Shown one piece after another: positions 1-7,790 of a DNA stretch of 21,190 nt; position 1 is the stretch's first letter; each line of letters opens with the position of its first letter. The notes beneath the pieces were generated by a model that saw nothing but the letters and a program-made list of their open reading frames with translations, was not told the DNA's origin and ran no database searches. A program made the position numbers and the translations under genes. The stretch spans positions 1-21,190 of the forward strand of contig CABRXX010000048.1 of NCBI GenBank assembly GCA_902475025.1, in the 5' to 3' direction. The DNA is from Merdiplasma sp905207905. Its GTDB lineage: Bacteria > Bacillota > Clostridia > Lachnospirales > Lachnospiraceae.

Positions 1-29
1 CCTCTTTCCCGTTTGCCCGGTTTTACTTT

Positions 30-1241
30 TTAGGCCAGGCGCTGCTCCAGTTCCTTACGGATCTCCTGAATAAATTCCCGGCTGTTTAATACCACAGGAT
101 CCGGGAGGGTCGTGATGGCCGCCAGATCCTTCGTCATTTTACCAGACTCGATCACAGCCACCGTAGCCTCCTCCAGACTGTCTGCAAAGCGCTGCAGATC
201 TGCAAGGCCGTCCAACTCTCCCCTCTTTCTCAAAGCGCCGCTCCAGGCGAATATGGTGGCCACTGAGTTGGTGGAGGTCTCCTCTCCCTTCAGGTGCTTG
301 TAATAATGGCGCTGCACCGTTCCATGGGCAGCCTCATATTCATAGTTGCCTTCCGGAGAAACCAGAACAGAGGTCATCATAGCCAGAGAACCGAAAGCGG
401 AGGAGATCATATCACTCATTACATCTCCATCATAGTTTTTGCAGGCCCAAATAAAGCCCCCCTCGGACTTCATCACCCGGGCCACTGCATCGTCGATCAG
501 AGTGTAGAAATAAGTGATGCCTGCCTGCTCAAATTTTTCTTTATATTCTCTGTCATAAATCTCCTGGAAAATATCCTTAAAGGTATGGTCGTATTTTTTG
601 GAGATGGTGTCCTTGGTAGAAAACCACAGATCCTGCTTCAAATCCAAAGCGTAGGCAAAGCAGCTTCTGGCAAAGCTCTCAATAGAACTGTTTAAATTGT
701 GCATACCCTGAAGCACTCCCGGCCCCTGAAACTCATGAATCAAGGCTCTGGTCTGGGTTCCGTCAGCAGCGGTAAACAACAGCTCTGCCTTTCCCTCCCC
801 CGGAATGATCATCTCCGTATTCTTGTACACATCCCCGTAGGCGTGACGGGCAATGGTGATGGGGTTTTTCCAGGATCTTACGTTGGGTTCGATTCCCCTA
901 ACAGTGATGGGCGTACGGAATACGGTGCCATCCAGAATCGCCCGGATGGTGCCGTTGGGGCTCTTCCACATTTCCTTCAGATCATACTCCTCCATGCGGG
1001 CTGCATTGGGAGTGATGGTGGCACATTTCACTGCCACCCCGTACTTTTTGTTGGCATTGGCTGCGTCCACAGTCACCTGGTCATTAGTCTCATTCCGATG
1101 CTCCAGCCCCAGGTCATAGTACTCTGTCTTAAGCTCTACAAAGGGAAGCAGCAGCTCCTCCTTGATCATTTTCCATAAAATCCGGGTCATTTCATCCCCG
1201 TCCATCTCCACCAGCGGTGTTTTCATCCATATCTTATCCAT
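30..1241 (-). CDS. icd: NADP-dependent isocitrate dehydrogenase, eukaryotic-type homodimer
   Basis: Oxidatively decarboxylates isocitrate to 2-oxoglutarate with NADP in the cytoplasm, supplying 2-oxoglutarate for glutamate synthesis. The 403-aa length and sequence fit the homodimeric type shared with eukaryotes rather than the E. coli type. The substrate-binding segment KSPNGTIR is at residues 93-100, with FRTPI just after. Metal-ligand aspartates lie in LIDDAVARV (about 249) and NYDGD (about 270). The cofactor segment HGTVQRHY is at 306-313, followed by NSVATIFAWSGAL. The ATG has an AAGGAGG Shine-Dalgarno 9 nt upstream. It is apparently monocistronic here: a terminator-like hairpin and a sigma-A promoter separate it from the subtilase gene upstream. 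The stop is 29 nt from the window edge, so the downstream neighbour is not visible. Confidence 0.97.
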   Translation of the reverse strand: MDKIWMKTPLVEMDGDEMTRILWKMIKEELLLPFVELKTEYYDLGLEHRNETNDQVTVDAANANKKYGVAVKCATITPNAARMEEYDLKEMWKSPNGTIRAILDGTVFRTPITVRGIEPNVRSWKNPITIARHAYGDVYKNTEMIIPGEGKAELLFTAADGTQTRALIHEFQGPGVLQGMHNLNSSIESFARSCFAYALDLKQDLWFSTKDTISKKYDHTFKDIFQEIYDREYKEKFEQAGITYFYTLIDDAVARVMKSEGGFIWACKNYDGDVMSDMISSAFGSLAMMTSVLVSPEGNYEYEAAHGTVQRHYYKHLKGEETSTNSVATIFAWSGALRKRGELDGLADLQRFADSLEEATVAVIESGKMTKDLAAITTLPDPVVLNSREFIQEIRKELEQRLA

Positions 1242-1264
1242 TATGCGTATCCTCCTTGACTAAG

Positions 1265-1293
1265 ATTCTACTTCTGCAGGTCTTAAAAAACAA
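1265..1293 (-). promoter_or_regulatory. Probable sigma-A promoter of icd
   Basis: On the minus strand, TTGTTT (1293-1288) is followed by a 17-nt spacer and TAGAAT (1270-1265), about 24 nt before the icd start. The -35 lies in the T-run that follows the upstream hairpin, so terminator and promoter overlap. Sequence match only. Confidence 0.5.
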
Positions 1294-1312
1294 CTCCTGT
1301 TAAAACAGGAAT
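1293..1312 (-). terminator. Short hairpin terminator after the subtilase gene
   Basis: The minus strand reads TCCTGT-TTTA-ACAGGA, extendable to 8 pairs with one wobble, followed by GTTGTTTTTTAAG. It sits 44 nt after the subtilase stop and would end the carboxypeptidase-ligase-subtilase transcript. The stem is short, so read-through is possible. Confidence 0.55.
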
Positions 1313-1355
1313 CTTCTCCGCATACAACTTAACATTTTCCGGTGGATTTGTCCAG

Positions 1356-2261
1356 CTAATCCAAAAGTTTTAATAAATTTATCCTTCCCCATCCCTGCTG
1401 GGATTTTGGAAACCCCAGATCATCGCCTGCCTTTTGCAGACGCATCTTCACTTCCAGATTGGTCAGCCAGGGCTTTTGGGAAAGCAAAAGGCACACAGCT
1501 CCGGACACCACCGGGGTTGCCATGGAGGTGCCGCTCTTTACGCAGTAATAATTGCCTCCGGGCTTCAGATTGCTGCAGGAGGTGATAAAAGTTCCAGGAG
1601 CTGTGATCTCCGGCTTGCATACACAGGAGCAGGTCGGACCTCTCCCAGAAAAATACCGCTGACCTCTTCCCCGCTTTCCCGGCAGATCGCAAAAGCCCAC
1701 AGTGATCACCTTCCTGCTGGTTCCCGGCAAGGTAATGCTCCCCTCCCCCGGCCCCCGGTTTCCTGCTGCCACGATCACTACAAGCCCAGCATCCCACAGC
1801 CGCTCCGCCCAGGAGATCAGAAGCCGTCCCTCTTCCTGCCCCTCCTCCAGAGCCATACCCACCGAAAAATTCACCACCCGGATATTGAATTTTTCCTTAT
1901 TCTTTAGTATCCACTCCATAGCAGCAATCGTATCCTTCAGTTTTCCTGCTCCATGTTGATCCAGCACCTTTAAATGGACCAGGTCTGAACCGGGCGCAAT
2001 TCCTCTGTACTTTCCTGAGGACATCAGGCCGCTTCCGCCTAAAATCCCTGTCACATGACTTCCATGGGAAGCATCGTCATAATAGTACCCCCGGCCTCCC
2101 ACAAAGTCTTTAAAATACACCACCCGGTCTGCATAGTCAGGATGATAGCAGACGCCGGAATCCATCACCGCCGCAGTGACCCCTCTGCCGGTGATTCCTC
2201 TCCGGTGAACCTCATCTGCATGGACAATCTTCCGAACACGATCCATAACATTTCCTGCCAT
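1356..2261 (-). CDS. Subtilisin-like serine protease (S8 family), no signal peptide
   Basis: Serine endopeptidase of the subtilase family. Numbered from the ATG at 2261 (301 aa), Asp34 is in VMDSG, His66 in SHGSHVTG, the oxyanion Asn in VAAGN, and Ser246 in GTSMATP, so the catalytic triad is complete. There is no signal peptide, no long propeptide and no C-terminal domain. This resembles compact intracellular subtilases, so a cytoplasmic site is inferred. The frame stays open to 2441, overlapping the ligase gene, but the extra 60 residues look unlike a protease N terminus. The segment from 2261 begins directly with the conserved RKIVHADEVH region. The Shine-Dalgarno at 2261 is weak, so the start is the least certain point. 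It is third in a probable operon after a VanY-like carboxypeptidase and a Mur ligase. Its target is unknown. Confidence 0.88.
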   Translation of the reverse strand: MAGNVMDRVRKIVHADEVHRRGITGRGVTAAVMDSGVCYHPDYADRVVYFKDFVGGRGYYYDDASHGSHVTGILGGSGLMSSGKYRGIAPGSDLVHLKVLDQHGAGKLKDTIAAMEWILKNKEKFNIRVVNFSVGMALEEGQEEGRLLISWAERLWDAGLVVIVAAGNRGPGEGSITLPGTSRKVITVGFCDLPGKRGRGQRYFSGRGPTCSCVCKPEITAPGTFITSCSNLKPGGNYYCVKSGTSMATPVVSGAVCLLLSQKPWLTNLEVKMRLQKAGDDLGFPKSQQGWGRINLLKLLD

Positions 2262-2334
2262 AAAACATCTCTGTTTATACCTATGCAGAAAAAAGAAGAT
2301 GTTGCAAAATTCCTCCAACGATACCCTTTCGGAT

Positions 2335-2372
2335 GATTTTCCCCGAAAACAAACCTGTTTTCTGAGAAAATC
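2335..2372. other. Two-tier inverted repeat in the subtilase leader
   Basis: Plus strand: GATTTTC, ccc, GAAAACA, aacc, TGTTTTC, tga, GAAAATC. This makes two perfect 7-bp stems stacked across a 3x3 internal loop with a 4-nt apical loop. No T-run follows on either strand, so it is not a standard terminator. It lies between the ligase stop (2413) and the subtilase start (2261). It could be a regulatory RNA hairpin, a processing site or an operator. Confidence 0.5.
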
Positions 2373-2412
2373 AAACCGAAAATCCACTGGAATTCCTATT
2401 TTGCAGCATCTC

Positions 2413-3945
2413 CTAAAAGTTTTTTTCTTGACTCTTATCATATTTGCGAACCGCCTGCCGCATCAGATAAGAATCCGAAGGGTACTCCTTTAACTGTCCC
2501 CGAATATTTTGATATTTTTCGCAGCCCCGGCCAAGCAGCAGGATCAGCGTTCGCTCCGTGCTCTGTCTGGCCAGCTTCATGGCATAGCTTACCGCATCCT
2601 TTCGATCCGGGATGCAAGTACAGCCACAGCCCGTAAGCTCCGTATATTCCCGGATCTCCTCTGCAATTGCATAGGGATCCTCACAGCCCGGATCATCGGT
2701 AGTGATACACACATGGTCAGAAAAAAGTCCTGCTGACAGTCCCAGCTCTCTGCGCCGGTTCAGCGCCTTTCCTCCCGGACAGCCAAAAACAGTGATGATA
2801 TTGGAATACTCCCCATATTCCTGAAACGCAGCATCATACACCTTCTCAAAACTGAGCCAGTTGTGTGCAAAGTCTACAATTCCGCATATCTTCCCATCCT
2901 GACTGCGGTACTCTTCCATCCGCCCCGGCACACTGGTGGAGAGCAGCGCCTCCCGAATACAAGGAACCGGTATTTCATAGACGTAAGCTGCCGCAATGGC
3001 TGCCATAGCATTTTCTATATTAAAACTTCCCCTCATGCCCAGCTCAAAATCCTGGCTGTAGCGGTCGCAGACTACGTGAAACCGGATGCTGTTCTCCAAA
3101 ATCTGTACATTTTCATAGCGGATCATCGCATTCTTGTCTTTTCCAAAAGTAACGATATGCTTAGCCTTTTTGGCTGCCTTCATAATCCGGTCTGCATAGC
3201 TGGCGTCCAGATTCACGCAGGCGGTATCAGACTGGCGGAAAATGGACAGCTTGGAATTAAAATAATCCTCAAAATCAATATGCTCCTTAGGGCTGATATG
3301 ATCTTCAGAGATATTCAGGAAAATTCCTACCTGAAAAGATAACTCCCGCACCCTTTTGTACTTCAGTCCCTGGCTGGACACCTCCATAGTCACATAGGAA
3401 ACTCCTTCCTGTCTGGCTCTGGAAAGCAGTTTGTGAATGGTGGGAGCTTCCGGGGTAGTCATGACCGCATCCTGCCGGTCCCTCCCATCATAGTTGACCA
3501 CCGTAGAGATCAGCCCTGTCTCTTTTCCTCCCTGTTCCCTCTGCCAGCAATCCAGCATGGCTTTCAGATACCAGGCGGTTGTCGTCTTTCCCTTGGTACC
3601 GGTAATTCCGGTGAGTATCGGTTTTCCCGGCTCATAACCGTAGTACACTGCTGAAACCGTTGCCATAGCCTTCCGGATATCTGTGACAATCAGCCCCGGA
3701 AGCTCCTGGCTGGTGGGAAGGACTTCCTCCCCCACATAAGCGGCAGCCCCCAAATCTGCCGCTGACTGCAGATATCCCGGCCGGAAGGCAGCACCCTTAC
3801 AGATAAACAGGGTTCCCCTCCCGGCCTCTCTGGAATCACAGGTAAGACCCTGAATCTCCCCCTGTGGAAAACTGCTCTCCTGATCAATTTTCTTTAACAG
3901 CCCTCTTTGCTCCAACGCTCTGCGCACCTCTTCATACGTCGCCAT
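2413..3945 (-). CDS. Divergent MurE-like Mur ligase (UDP-MurNAc-tripeptide synthetase family)
   Basis: ATP-dependent amide ligase of the Mur family. MurE adds the third residue (mDAP or Lys) to UDP-MurNAc-L-Ala-D-Glu. The 510 aa cover the three expected domains: an N-terminal UDP-binding domain with CDSREAGRGTLF (36-47), a central ATPase domain with P-loop GTKGKTT (116-122), and a C-terminal ligase domain. Several C-terminal motifs depart from those I know for MurE. DNPR/DNPA is DDPG (417-420), VDYAHTP is VDFAHNW, the GGDRD segment is PGGKA, and GKGHE is GRGCE. The substrate is therefore uncertain, and this may be a paralogue rather than the housekeeping MurE. ATG at 3945 is chosen because GGGAGG sits 6 nt upstream; a TTG in frame at 3951 is less likely. 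It starts 14 nt after the VanY-like gene, so the two are surely co-transcribed. Confidence 0.85.
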   Translation of the reverse strand: MATYEEVRRALEQRGLLKKIDQESSFPQGEIQGLTCDSREAGRGTLFICKGAAFRPGYLQSAADLGAAAYVGEEVLPTSQELPGLIVTDIRKAMATVSAVYYGYEPGKPILTGITGTKGKTTTAWYLKAMLDCWQREQGGKETGLISTVVNYDGRDRQDAVMTTPEAPTIHKLLSRARQEGVSYVTMEVSSQGLKYKRVRELSFQVGIFLNISEDHISPKEHIDFEDYFNSKLSIFRQSDTACVNLDASYADRIMKAAKKAKHIVTFGKDKNAMIRYENVQILENSIRFHVVCDRYSQDFELGMRGSFNIENAMAAIAAAYVYEIPVPCIREALLSTSVPGRMEEYRSQDGKICGIVDFAHNWLSFEKVYDAAFQEYGEYSNIITVFGCPGGKALNRRRELGLSAGLFSDHVCITTDDPGCEDPYAIAEEIREYTELTGCGCTCIPDRKDAVSYAMKLARQSTERTLILLLGRGCEKYQNIRGQLKEYPSDSYLMRQAVRKYDKSQEKNF

Positions 3946-3959
3946 TGCCAACCTCCCAC

Positions 3960-4847
3960 TTAATCCCTCAAATATTCTTCCAGGGTGATTCCCCTTCTTG
4001 TAATCTCTTTCGCTGCATCCAGCCCCACATACCGGAAATGCCAGGGTTCAAAAGTGATGCCTGTAATCTCCTCTTTTCCTTCCGGATACCGTAAGATAAA
4101 TCCGTAATCACTGCAGTTTTCCCGAAGCCACTGGTTTTCCGGAGTATCCAGCTGCCCCCGGTCCAACACCTGATAATCCACGGACACCACATCCACCGCA
4201 AGGCCTGTCTCATGCTCGCTGTATCCTCCAGGCATGGTCTCCAGACTCTCCTTATCGTAGGCCTCCTGCCAGGTAAGCCCGTACTGCTCCATAGCGGTCT
4301 GAATATCTTCCTGAAGAAGCTGATCCTGATACTCCCGGCTCCGATATCCGGAAGCCACCACAAACTCCATTCCAAAGCTGGAACCTTCTGTAAGCATGTC
4401 CCGCAGCGCATCGTACATCTCCTCCGCCACCGCACAGGAACCGTTCTCCAACCAGTGAAGCTGCACCTGATGATCTGCAGGGAGAGGATTGTTCAGGTTC
4501 ACCAAAATCAGAGGATCTGCGGAAATGCCTGCCTTACTGTCACCGCTGTTTATGTAAAGATCCTGGCCATCCAGTGGAGCCGTTTGCCCCACCACCACCT
4601 GGCTGCTTCCCTGATTGTCTGCTTTATCCCTCCCTGCGCCGCCTGTGAAAACGGGCTGATACTTCACTGCGCTTTGACCGATCAGGATCATCCCCAGTAC
4701 CACTGCCACCCCTCCCAGAAGCTGGCACTGGCGTTTTAACCGCCTCAGCCGCTTTTCCTGCTGATACATCTGCCGCTTCTGTTTCAGCAGTGACTGCTCC
4801 GTCACCTGTTTTCCTCTTCCCAGCTCTTCTATATATTCCTGATACAT
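3960..4847 (-). CDS. Membrane-anchored VanY-like D-alanyl-D-alanine carboxypeptidase (M15B)
   Basis: Zinc peptidase expected to remove the terminal D-Ala from peptidoglycan stem peptides outside the membrane. In the 295-aa form, a charged cytoplasmic N terminus (1-42) is followed by one transmembrane helix (about 43-61), a linker, and the M15 domain. Zinc ligands are His212 and Asp219 in SEHETGLAVD and His270 in EPWHFRY, with catalytic Glu267. The upstream conserved SGYRS is at 166-170. The ORF can start at 4895, but ATG 4847 has AGGAG 9 nt upstream while 4895 has no ribosome site, so 4847 is chosen. It is the first gene of a unit with the MurE-like ligase and subtilase. It is preceded by a promoter overlapping four 11-bp repeats. 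The family also includes L,D/D,D-dipeptidases; VanY-type is the best reading. Confidence 0.92.
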   Translation of the reverse strand: MYQEYIEELGRGKQVTEQSLLKQKRQMYQQEKRLRRLKRQCQLLGGVAVVLGMILIGQSAVKYQPVFTGGAGRDKADNQGSSQVVVGQTAPLDGQDLYINSGDSKAGISADPLILVNLNNPLPADHQVQLHWLENGSCAVAEEMYDALRDMLTEGSSFGMEFVVASGYRSREYQDQLLQEDIQTAMEQYGLTWQEAYDKESLETMPGGYSEHETGLAVDVVSVDYQVLDRGQLDTPENQWLRENCSDYGFILRYPEGKEEITGITFEPWHFRYVGLDAAKEITRRGITLEEYLRD

Positions 4848-4877
4848 GTAACCACTCCTATCTATTAGACGAAAAAT

Positions 4878-4908
4878 ATCCTCTCTTGGTTTCATCTAAA
4901 GAGAGGAT
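4878..4908 (-). terminator. Perfect 9-bp hairpin followed by T-run, upstream of the VanY-like gene
   Basis: ATCCTCTCT (4878-4886) and AGAGAGGAT (4900-4908) form a perfect inverted repeat with a 13-nt loop. On the minus strand it is followed by ATTTTTCG. It could terminate read-through from the sensor operon. Because the predicted start site is near 4902, it could also form an attenuator-like or stabilising structure at the very 5' end of the VanY-like transcript. Confidence 0.5.
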
Positions 4909-4937
4909 AATCTATGCATGTATCAAATTTTGGTCAA
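4909..4937 (-). promoter_or_regulatory. Probable sigma-A promoter of the vanY-like/murE-like/subtilase unit
   Basis: On the minus strand, TTGACC (4937-4932), a 17-nt spacer and TAGATT (4914-4909). The -35 hexamer lies inside the 11-bp repeat array, as is common for promoters regulated by OmpR/PhoB-type activators or repressors. It leaves a leader of roughly 55 nt before the ATG at 4847. Confidence 0.6.
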
Positions 4938-4957
4938 ATTTGTATCTAATTTGTATC
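4914..4957 (-). promoter_or_regulatory. Four tandem 11-bp repeats, probable OmpR-family operator
   Basis: Minus strand, in order: GATACAAATTA, GATACAAATTT, GACCAAAATTT, GATACATGCAT, with no gap between units. The first two differ at one base, and the later two keep GA at the start and are more diverged. An 11-bp direct-repeat period is the known spacing for OmpR/PhoB-type response regulator sites. The nearest regulator of that class is encoded at 7801-8454. Binding is an inference. Confidence 0.6.
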
Positions 4958-5050
4958 ATTTGTAAAAATTTCAAAAATTTACACAATTATCTGGAAGCCG
5001 ATAGCCAAAATCCATCTTATGTATGCTGCACAGCGCTGCCGAAGCTCTGT

Positions 5051-6190
5051 TCACTGACCGGACATGCCTCCCTGAATCACAGTCACCGGAGGCTCCTGCT
5101 CCTCCACGGACTGCGTCTCTTTTCCGCTGGAGTCATCCGACCGAGCCACTCCCTGTATCGTCTGGGTCTCGTCTGAAACGCCGCCATTCGAAAGAAGCTT
5201 TTCCTGCTCCTCCGCAGTCAGATCATCTTCTCCCAGATCTTGGGTCTCTCCATCCGAAAAGGCTTCCTCTCCAAAAACCAACGGCAGGCCAAGAGCCTCC
5301 TCTGCGGTAACCTGATATTCCTGATACCCATAGGCCTCCCCAATCTGCCCCATAAGGCTGCTCCAGTAATAAGTACCGACGAGAAAAGCAATTCCGGAAC
5401 CGTACCAGTCGTTCTCCACAAAGATCCGATAAGCATGGCCGGTAAAATTTCCATAATCCAGTTCCACTTCCAGCTCCAAAGTTTCTTCCAGCTGCTGTAC
5501 CCTAGCGCTCTGGGCTCCGCAGACAGCGGCAAAATCATATCTGGAGTAATCCTCCTCTTTAAAAACCTCCCCTGCCTTCATAAATTCTTCGTAGGATTCG
5601 TACCCTGCAATCTGGGAAAAATAATCATCCAGGATTTCCCCTATTCCTGAGATGGACACATAGTACAGAAGATCCGACTCCAGATCCATGATCACACTGA
5701 GAATGAGCTCATCATAATCGGTTACCCCCTGTCCACGATAGTGGGGCAGCCAAATCTGAAAGCGAAACACCCCGGTATTCACAGACTGCTCTCCCAGATT
5801 AATCATAATCCCGTCCAGGGAGTAGCCCTGATAATTCATGGCCAACTCCTTCAGCGCCGAGGGCAGCAGGCCGCTTTCTGCCCATAGCTGCACCAGCTTC
5901 GCACAACGTTCCACCTGACTTTCCGGATTAAACACATTGTAGGTGCTGTACTCCCATTCCTGCTCCGATTTTTTTGCCAGAAGCTGCATTTTCCCAGCCA
6001 TATCCAGAGAATCCCTGTTGAGAAACTGTATCTCCTCCCTGGTATTCATAGTCACCTTCCCCAGACTGCCCTCATCCTTCCAGGCATTATACCAATCCGG
6101 CGCAAACCAGGCCAAGAGAATGGTGAGAAGAAGGATCAGAACTCCAAGGCTGTATTCTAATATTAATTTCCAGGGCCTTTTCTTACCCAT
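5051..6190 (-). CDS. Single-pass membrane protein of unknown function, co-encoded with a sensor kinase
   Basis: I do not recognise a family. The 379-aa product has a short basic N terminus (GKKRPWK), one hydrophobic segment at about 9-29, and then a large soluble region with no obvious catalytic motif. That region is rich in Tyr, Glu and Asp, and the C-terminal 70 residues are acidic and probably disordered. The topology suggests an anchored extracytoplasmic domain. It begins right after the kinase stop codon. Both a GTG at 6193 and an ATG at 6190 fit the GGGAGG ribosome site; I list the ATG. The position (regulator, kinase, anchored accessory protein) recalls YycH/YycI next to WalRK, so a role in modulating the kinase is plausible, but no homology to YycH is claimed. 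A hairpin with a T-run lies about 140 nt downstream. Confidence 0.8.
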   Translation of the reverse strand: MGKKRPWKLILEYSLGVLILLLTILLAWFAPDWYNAWKDEGSLGKVTMNTREEIQFLNRDSLDMAGKMQLLAKKSEQEWEYSTYNVFNPESQVERCAKLVQLWAESGLLPSALKELAMNYQGYSLDGIMINLGEQSVNTGVFRFQIWLPHYRGQGVTDYDELILSVIMDLESDLLYYVSISGIGEILDDYFSQIAGYESYEEFMKAGEVFKEEDYSRYDFAAVCGAQSARVQQLEETLELEVELDYGNFTGHAYRIFVENDWYGSGIAFLVGTYYWSSLMGQIGEAYGYQEYQVTAEEALGLPLVFGEEAFSDGETQDLGEDDLTAEEQEKLLSNGGVSDETQTIQGVARSDDSSGKETQSVEEQEPPVTVIQGGMSGQ

Positions 6191-6193
6191 CAC

Positions 6194-7624
6194 TTATTCC
6201 CTCCCTGTTCCTAATGTTTCCCTCTCCTCCGATGCGCTTCCAAACAGCACCGTCACCCGGAGCCCCTTTCCCAACTGACTCTCCAACTTCCAGGAAGCAT
6301 GGTGCAGATCAATGATTTTTCGGCACAGGGCCAAACCCAAACCTGCCCCCCCTTCTTTTCTGGAACGGGATTTATCCACCATATAAAAAGCCTCTGTGAT
6401 CCTGGAAAGCTCCTCCTTGGGCAGCCCCGGCCCCTGATCCTGAACCGCCATCACATAGCCGCCAAAAACTGCCTGGCCGGAAAACCAGATGGCAGTCCCC
6501 TCTGCGGAAACCTTTCTGGCGTTGTCAATGAGGTTCATAAACACAGACGCCAAAAGATCCCGGTCGCCCCAGATGCTTCCCCTCTGATAATTTGTGTAAA
6601 GAGTAATATTCTTTTCCTTCAGAGAAGGACGCACCGTGCGGGACACCTCCTCCATAAAATCCGGAACCAGAATCTCCCGGAAAGAAAAGGCGGCTTTCTC
6701 CAGCATAGCCATATCCAGAAGCTTATAGGAAAGAGACTGGAGCCGTTTTCCCTGGTTATAAATATAGTTGGCGCACATATTATTCTCCTCCGGCGTAAGC
6801 TCCATCTGCCGGATCGTATCGGCATAGCCGATAATGGAAGTGAGCGGAGTCTTCAGTTCATGGGCAAAAGCAGCAGTAAACTCCTCCTGCCTGCGCACCT
6901 CCTCCTGAAGCCGTTTCATCTGGTCATTCATCACATCCGCCATCCAGTTAAAGTCCGCCGCCAGCAGCCCGATCTCGTCCGTGCTTCGGATGTGCACCCT
7001 GGCGTCAAACCGCCCTCTGGCATATTGCCTGGTGGCCCTGGACAGCTTCTGCATATTCCGCATCACAAAAAACAGCAGAATCAGGGTAACGCCTCCCACC
7101 AGAAAAGTAACCACCACCACTCCCATCTGATATCGGGCTTGCATCTCCTCCCGGTCCTGATAGATATTGGAAATATCCCGAATCGTTTCTACATAAATAT
7201 CCAGGCTGCTTTTTCCCAGCACAGCCAGATAGGTGCGATTTCCCTGACGCACCAGCTCGTAGCCTGCATTGTGTTCCGAATCCAACCCCTCCCAGATCGT
7301 ATGTTCCATCCGAAAGTCCCTGTCCTGATAAATTACGTTCCGGTTTTTATCATAGATGCGAAAATTTCCGTCCGCTTCCATCTGCGGTTTGTAAAAGCTT
7401 CTCACCACCTGTTTTGTGGTAGCTGCCTGCTGCTGCCTGGCTGTCAGGCTGTTCCAGGCCATCTCATAGGAATTCTGCAGCATCTGATTTTCCATCACCC
7501 GCCGCTGGATTTCCTTATCCAGACTGCTCTGAAAACTGTCCTGAATCATCCAGGAGCCAAATACGGTCAAAAACAACACAAACAACGGCGTTGTGACAAA
7601 AAATAATTTCCAGGATAAACGCAT
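6194..7624 (-). CDS. Two-component sensor histidine kinase
   Basis: Membrane sensor kinase that autophosphorylates on histidine and passes phosphate to the response regulator encoded upstream. In the 476 aa, TM1 is at about 6-27, an extracytoplasmic sensor region at about 28-166, TM2 at 167-188, and HAMP at about 189-242. His255 is in the H box FAHELKTPLTS. The ATP-binding domain shows the N box NLIDNA (364-369), DQGPGLP (396-402) and GAGLGLALC (426-434). All catalytic boxes are present, so it should be active. The sensor region has no cysteine pair or PAS signature that I recognise, so the signal is unknown. It follows the regulator after an unusually long 176-nt gap and directly precedes the anchored protein at 5051-6190. 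Confidence 0.95.
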   Translation of the reverse strand: MRLSWKLFFVTTPLFVLFLTVFGSWMIQDSFQSSLDKEIQRRVMENQMLQNSYEMAWNSLTARQQQAATTKQVVRSFYKPQMEADGNFRIYDKNRNVIYQDRDFRMEHTIWEGLDSEHNAGYELVRQGNRTYLAVLGKSSLDIYVETIRDISNIYQDREEMQARYQMGVVVVTFLVGGVTLILLFFVMRNMQKLSRATRQYARGRFDARVHIRSTDEIGLLAADFNWMADVMNDQMKRLQEEVRRQEEFTAAFAHELKTPLTSIIGYADTIRQMELTPEENNMCANYIYNQGKRLQSLSYKLLDMAMLEKAAFSFREILVPDFMEEVSRTVRPSLKEKNITLYTNYQRGSIWGDRDLLASVFMNLIDNARKVSAEGTAIWFSGQAVFGGYVMAVQDQGPGLPKEELSRITEAFYMVDKSRSRKEGGAGLGLALCRKIIDLHHASWKLESQLGKGLRVTVLFGSASEERETLGTGRE

Positions 7625-7733
7625 ATTTCCCCCTGTCCTCTCTGAAACTATCCCAGCTTTTCCGAAACGGCGCCGGTTTTGGCATTTTGTTTGATCCGGC
7701 CTTAAACGCGGTCTGTCCTGGCTTCTATGCCAT

Positions 7734-7790
7734 CCGTCTTGGATTAGCGCCTGCCCTGACTTTGCACGGCCCGTCTTGGCTCAACGCCTG
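7734..7790. repeat. Imperfect direct repeat in the regulator-kinase gap
   Basis: Two 20-nt units, at 7734-7753 and 7771-7790, share CCGTCTTGG followed by a similar CGCCTG-ending half. They match at 17 of 20 positions with a 37-nt period. They lie in the 176-nt gap between the regulator stop and the kinase start, which holds no gene I can support. Function unknown. Confidence 0.45.

Noticed and set aside
2262..2441. 60-residue N-terminal extension of the subtilase
   Set aside because: It overlaps the ligase gene and the stacked hairpin, has no signal peptide or propeptide features, and the conserved region starts after 2261.
4914..4957. Short tandem repeats as a possible CRISPR or microsatellite
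   Set aside because: Units are 11 bp with no spacers, and the placement over a -35 box fits an operator better.
6299..7606. 435-codon open frame on the plus strand opposite the kinase
   Set aside because: It lies antisense to a kinase with all catalytic boxes, has no ribosome site, and its His/Pro/Leu-rich product is a shadow of the coding strand.
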